Source: Anaerosporomusa subterranea (GTDB lineage Bacteria > Bacillota > Negativicutes > Sporomusales > Acetonemataceae). From it: a DNA stretch of 64,000 nucleotides. A program made the translations under genes and the position numbers. Where the stretch lies: the NCBI RefSeq assembly GCF_001611555.1, contig NZ_LSGP01000020.1, forward strand, positions 280,001 through 344,000, in the 5' to 3' direction. Positions 60,874 to 64,000 of the stretch are shown piece by piece. How positions within the stretch are numbered: the first letter of the stretch is position 1; every line of letters begins with the position of its first letter. The notes beneath the pieces are model-generated. The model had not been told where the DNA came from, ran no database searches, and saw only the letters and a list, made by a program, of their open reading frames with translations.

Positions 60874-61863
60874 ATGGATTTAGGGTGTAAAATGTTTTTG
60901 TTAGCGGTGGAAGAAATGAACTTTACAAAAGCTGCTTGCAGGGCTTTTGTAACTCAGCAATGTTTGAGCTCTCATATCAAAAAGCTAGAAGAAGAGTATG
61001 ATGTCAATTTATTTGAAAGAACACCGCAACTACGTTTGACTCCAGCCGGAGAATCTTTATATTATTCATTACGTCAAATACAAATTGCTGAATCAGCCAT
61101 GATAGAGAAATTATCCGAGATTAAGACCGAAATGAGAGGGAAAATTATATTTGGAATCAACGCAACAAGAGCGCGGGTTTTATTACCTGATCTTTTTACA
61201 GAATACCATCAACGTTTCCCTTTGGTAAATTTGTCAATTATTTTAGATGACATGCGAAATCTAGTTCCTAAATTATTGAATGGAAAGATCGATATGTTTT
61301 TGGGCATTGACTGTATATCAAATAATGATTTTAATGTTTTGCCATTAGGACAAGACGAAGTATTCTTTATCGCCACCGAAACAATACTACAGAAATTCGC
61401 CGTATCACCTGATGCCTACAAACAAACTATTTCCTCTGCCGAAATCGATTTATTGAATTTTCCGAATTTGCCGTTTGCGGGGAACTATATTGGTAGTTCT
61501 TTTAATAACCTTGTAAAAAGGTATTTAGATTCCCGTAATATACACCAAGAAATTGTCCTTTCTGTCAGCGATTACGAATTACAAATAAGTTTATGTATAA
61601 GAAGCCAATTAGTTGCATTTTGTCCCAAGACAGGCTTAGACAAAGTAATTGAACAAAATAACAGAAATGATAAACCACTTCGGATTTTTAAGCTTTACGG
61701 CATGAAAGATTTTCTTCGCATTGATTTAATTACACATAAAGATGGTTATCAACCGCATTTTGCCAAAGAATTTATCAGTTTATTACAAGAGCATATACAA
61801 AAACATGACCAATTTATAGCAGGCTATATAGGTCTCGAAAGCCGTCTCCCCGTTTCCCCATAG
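60874..61863 (+). CDS. LysR-family transcriptional regulator, divergent
   Basis: A 329-residue LysR-like regulator. The helix-turn-helix is in residues 1-60 (FLLAVEEMNFTKAACRAFVTQQCLSSHIKKLEEEYDVNLFER), and the ligand domain begins near residue 90 (GKIIFGINATRARVLLPDLF). GGCGGTG precedes the start. It is longer than most LysR proteins and very AT-rich in codon usage compared with its neighbours, which may point to separate acquisition. It lies after the GntR terminator and is convergent with another LysR gene, so its target is not obvious. Confidence 0.85.
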   Translation: MDLGCKMFLLAVEEMNFTKAACRAFVTQQCLSSHIKKLEEEYDVNLFERTPQLRLTPAGESLYYSLRQIQIAESAMIEKLSEIKTEMRGKIIFGINATRARVLLPDLFTEYHQRFPLVNLSIILDDMRNLVPKLLNGKIDMFLGIDCISNNDFNVLPLGQDEVFFIATETILQKFAVSPDAYKQTISSAEIDLLNFPNLPFAGNYIGSSFNNLVKRYLDSRNIHQEIVLSVSDYELQISLCIRSQLVAFCPKTGLDKVIEQNNRNDKPLRIFKLYGMKDFLRIDLITHKDGYQPHFAKEFISLLQEHIQKHDQFIAGYIGLESRLPVSP

Positions 61864-61874
61864 ATAATGTCATC

Positions 61875-62753
61875 TTACCGCATCATCTTACACAGTTCTA
61901 GAAACGCCTGCATCGCCGGAGTCAACCATTTTTCCTGGTGGTAGATTAACTGTGCTTTTACGTCAAAGCTTGCTTCGCTGAAATCCAGTTTAAGTAATTT
62001 TCCCCGTTCCAGTTCATCTCGTACCGCCACTTCAGGAATAACGGCAATACCTAAACCGCACATGGTGCATTGCTTGATGGCGCCGATGCTGGATAACTCC
62101 ATCAGCGAGCCTGGAATTACGTTGTGTTCGCGCAGCATCGCGAGAATCAGCGGGCGATAGCCGCAGCCGGGCAGAGTGACAATCAAGCATTCGCCTGCGA
62201 AATCGCCGGGGGTAATCTTTTTCTTTTCCGCCAGCGGATGCAGCGGGCTCACGACCACAGCCAGCGGTTCGTCCTGGAGTGTACGCACCGTCATTTCCGG
62301 TGCGGTGATGGTGTCAGTCAGTACCAGGGCAATATCGATATCGTTCGATTTAAGCAGGGTAAACAAGTTATCGCACGCCTCAGTCTGCACCCGGATTTCC
62401 ACCAGCGGATACAGCTTGCGGTATTCAATCAGGATCTGCGGCAGCCGGTAAATGCAGATTGTTTCCGCTGTGCCAATGTTAATGATGCCGCGAAAAACCT
62501 GGGGAGCGATCTCTGCTTTCGCTTTGTCGCATAACTCCAGGATGTGTTTTGCATTGACCAAAAACTTTTTGCCCTCGCTGGTCAGTTGAATCCCCCGTCC
62601 CAGACGTTCAAACAGCTTTACCTGCAGCTCTTCCTCCAACTGCCGAATTTGCCCGGTGATGTTGGATTGGGCATAGCCTAACTTCAGGCCGGCCTTAGTA
62701 AAGTTAAGCGTTTCGGCGGCGCTGCAAAATATCTGCAATTGACGCAATTCCAT
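61875..62753 (-). CDS. LysR-family transcriptional regulator
   Basis: A 292-residue LysR-type regulator. The helix-turn-helix (FCSAAETLNFTKAGLKLGYAQSNITGQIRQLEEEL) is in residues 1-60, and a ligand domain follows. GACGGTGAGG precedes the start. It is divergent from the class III aminotransferase gene and separated from it by about 150 bases, so it probably controls it. A TGATTGAAATCA palindrome in that gap (62786-62797) is a candidate LysR binding site. Confidence 0.9.
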   Translation of the reverse strand: MELRQLQIFCSAAETLNFTKAGLKLGYAQSNITGQIRQLEEELQVKLFERLGRGIQLTSEGKKFLVNAKHILELCDKAKAEIAPQVFRGIINIGTAETICIYRLPQILIEYRKLYPLVEIRVQTEACDNLFTLLKSNDIDIALVLTDTITAPEMTVRTLQDEPLAVVVSPLHPLAEKKKITPGDFAGECLIVTLPGCGYRPLILAMLREHNVIPGSLMELSSIGAIKQCTMCGLGIAVIPEVAVRDELERGKLLKLDFSEASFDVKAQLIYHQEKWLTPAMQAFLELCKMMR

Positions 62754-62785
62754 GACCTCACCGTCCTTTTATGTATCAGTTAAAG

Positions 62786-62797
62786 TGATTGAAATCA
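62786..62797. promoter_or_regulatory. Candidate LysR operator in the divergent gap
   Basis: TGATT, two bases, AATCA: a small perfect inverted repeat between the divergent lysR and aminotransferase genes. A TATAGT at 62835-62840 may be the -10 element for the aminotransferase. Confidence 0.4.
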
Positions 62798-62915
62798 TAT
62801 AAAACAGTCATTTTTTTCATTACTAACTTCATGATATAGTGAACTGAGAGATAAGTCCACTGATTCGGCGTAAAGAAATAGTTGAATATTGAATTAAGGT
62901 GGAGGGGTGAGGGAA

Positions 62916-64000
62916 TTGGATAACGTATTTTATCGGGCGGTAAACAAAAAACTTCTCGAAGTCGATCGCGGCGAGGGTATCTATCTGTATGACACCGACG
63001 GCAATAAGTATATTGATGCCTGTTCCGGTGCGGCTGTGTCCAATTTAGGCCATGGGCATCCCGTGATTATCGAGGCGATAGTCGAACAGGCACAAAAAGT
63101 TGCATTCAGTCATCTATCGCGTTGGACATCTCGTCCAATTCAAGAATTAGGTGATCTGGTGGCCAAGTTGGCGCCTGGCTCGTTAAACAAGCTTTATTTA
63201 GTGTCCGGCGGATCGGAAGCGACCGAAGCGGCGCTAAAGATGGCGCGTCAGTACTATGTTGAGCGTGATGGTCAGAGCTCAAAGTACCGCATAATCTCTC
63301 GCTGGAAAAGCTTCCACGGCAACACGATCGGAGCATTATCGATGACCGGCGATAAACGTCGGAAAAAGTATACACCGCTGCTGTTAAACTTCCCGCATAT
63401 TGCGCCAGCTTATTGTTATCGCTGCCCGTTTGGCAAGTGTCAGGATACTTGTCAGGTGGATTGCGCCTTAGACCTCGAACGGACGATTAAAATGGAAGGT
63501 GCGGAGTATGTGGCAGGCTTTATCGCCGAGCCGGTCGGCGGTGCAGCCTGTGGTGCGATTGTCCCGCATAAAGATTACTTTAAAATTATCCGCCAGATTT
63601 GCGACCATTACGATATTCTGATGATCGATGATGAAGTTATGGCCGGTTTTGGCCGGACAGGATCGATGTTTAGCATCGACGATTTTGGCGTAATTCCTGA
63701 TATGATCTGCGCAGCCAAAGGCATGAGCGCCGGCTATTCGCCGCTCGGCGCGGTGATCGCTAAAGAAGAAATTTTTAATGCGTTCAAACAAGGCTCAGGC
63801 ATATTTGTGCATGGTCACACCTATGGTGGCAATCCCCTGTCAGGTGCAGTGGCCTTAGCGGTGGTAAAAACATTGATTGCAGATAAATTGGTAGAGAACT
63901 CCCGGACAGTTGGCGCGTATTTGCTGGCACAATTGCAGGAGAAACTGCTGCCGTTCTCGTATGTGGGAGATGTACGGGGCAAGGGGCTTATGCTGGGTGT
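62916..64000 (+). CDS. Class III aminotransferase (partial, runs off the window)
   Basis: The first about 361 residues of a PLP-dependent class III aminotransferase. Visible segments are YDTDGNKYIDACSGAAVSNLGHGHP, LVSGGSEATEAALKMARQYY, IAEPVGGAACG, MIDDEVMAGFGRTG and AAKGMSAGYSPLGAVI, where the lysine binds PLP. An unusual cysteine-rich stretch CYRCPFGKCQDTCQVDC lies near residues 167-183. TTG at 62916 is the preferred start, after GGAGG; GTG at 62907 is an alternative. The 3' end is outside the window. Omega-amino-acid, GABA or taurine-type donors are all possible. Confidence 0.85.
   Translation, partial: MDNVFYRAVNKKLLEVDRGEGIYLYDTDGNKYIDACSGAAVSNLGHGHPVIIEAIVEQAQKVAFSHLSRWTSRPIQELGDLVAKLAPGSLNKLYLVSGGSEATEAALKMARQYYVERDGQSSKYRIISRWKSFHGNTIGALSMTGDKRRKKYTPLLLNFPHIAPAYCYRCPFGKCQDTCQVDCALDLERTIKMEGAEYVAGFIAEPVGGAACGAIVPHKDYFKIIRQICDHYDILMIDDEVMAGFGRTGSMFSIDDFGVIPDMICAAKGMSAGYSPLGAVIAKEEIFNAFKQGSGIFVHGHTYGGNPLSGAVALAVVKTLIADKLVENSRTVGAYLLAQLQEKLLPFSYVGDVRGKGLMLG

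Overview
The window reads as a chromosome segment of an anaerobic, low-to-mid GC Firmicute, most likely a member of the Negativicutes/Sporomusaceae-type acetogenic or fermentative lineage. This placement is an inference. It rests on AGGAGG-type ribosome binding sites, a T-box leader, a tandem glycine riboswitch with a transcription terminator, four-subunit ferredoxin-dependent 2-oxoacid oxidoreductase, split GcvP, [4Fe-4S] serine dehydratase in two subunits, desulforedoxin, Ric and a flavodiiron protein. No rRNA, tRNA, CRISPR array, phage gene or transposase gene was found.

Layout. 0.1-2.3 kb: a small unknown protein, a two-domain CoA-binding protein and a LysR regulator. 2.6-5.4 kb: korDABC. 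5.4-13.0 kb: a glycine riboswitch followed by gcvT-gcvH-gcvPA-gcvPB-lpdA-sdaAB-sdaAA, so glycine cleavage and serine deamination are one transcription unit. 13.2-15.7 kb: T-box, ilvB, ilvN. 15.8 kb: a 40-residue desulforedoxin. 16.3-18.5 kb: secreted M20 peptidase and iron-sulfur flavoprotein. 18.6-24.0 kb: a sigma-54 activator gene and a divergently positioned control region (-24/-12 promoter plus a cluster of repeated upstream sites) driving a KAS III-like protein, a CoA-transferase and an MFS transporter. 24.3-28.6 kb: DASS anion transporter next to a LytS/LytT two-component pair. 28.7-34.9 kb: 5-oxoproline (pyroglutamate) genes pxpA-pxpC-pxpB with an NRAMP-like transporter and a YcsI-type protein, plus an orphan second pxpB. 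35.4-37.3 kb: LysR and asparaginase. 37.5-41.2 kb: pantothenate genes panD, panC, panB and a PanG-like reductase. 41.4-49.6 kb: PAS-GAF-GGDEF-EAL protein, MBL hydrolase, soluble chemoreceptor, two small envelope proteins, Ric and FprA (NO/O2 defence). 50.0-60.7 kb: a catabolic region with two LarA-type (DUF2088) proteins, a second DASS transporter, an IlvD/Edd dehydratase, a FAH-family hydrolase, an SDR, a split UxaA-type dehydratase and a FadR-type GntR regulator. 60.9-64.0 kb: two LysR regulators and the start of a class III aminotransferase.

How the genes fit together: much of the window handles amino acids and 2-oxo or hydroxy acids (glycine, serine, branched-chain, 5-oxoproline, asparagine, beta-alanine/pantothenate) that feed pyruvate, 2-oxoglutarate and one-carbon pools. 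The 50-61 kb region looks like a non-phosphorylating sugar-acid or hydroxy-acid pathway in which the LarA-type proteins would act as epimerases or racemases; its substrate is unknown.

The noncoding DNA is unusually rich. There are about eight copies of a hairpin-forming repeat built from CAGAG units, five of them in gaps between same-direction genes. Two copies of a roughly 125-bp stem-rich element show paired compensatory changes. One 341-bp element has terminal inverted repeats, and three intergenic structures share short conserved motifs. These, the sigma-54 operon and the LarA region are the parts most worth following up.
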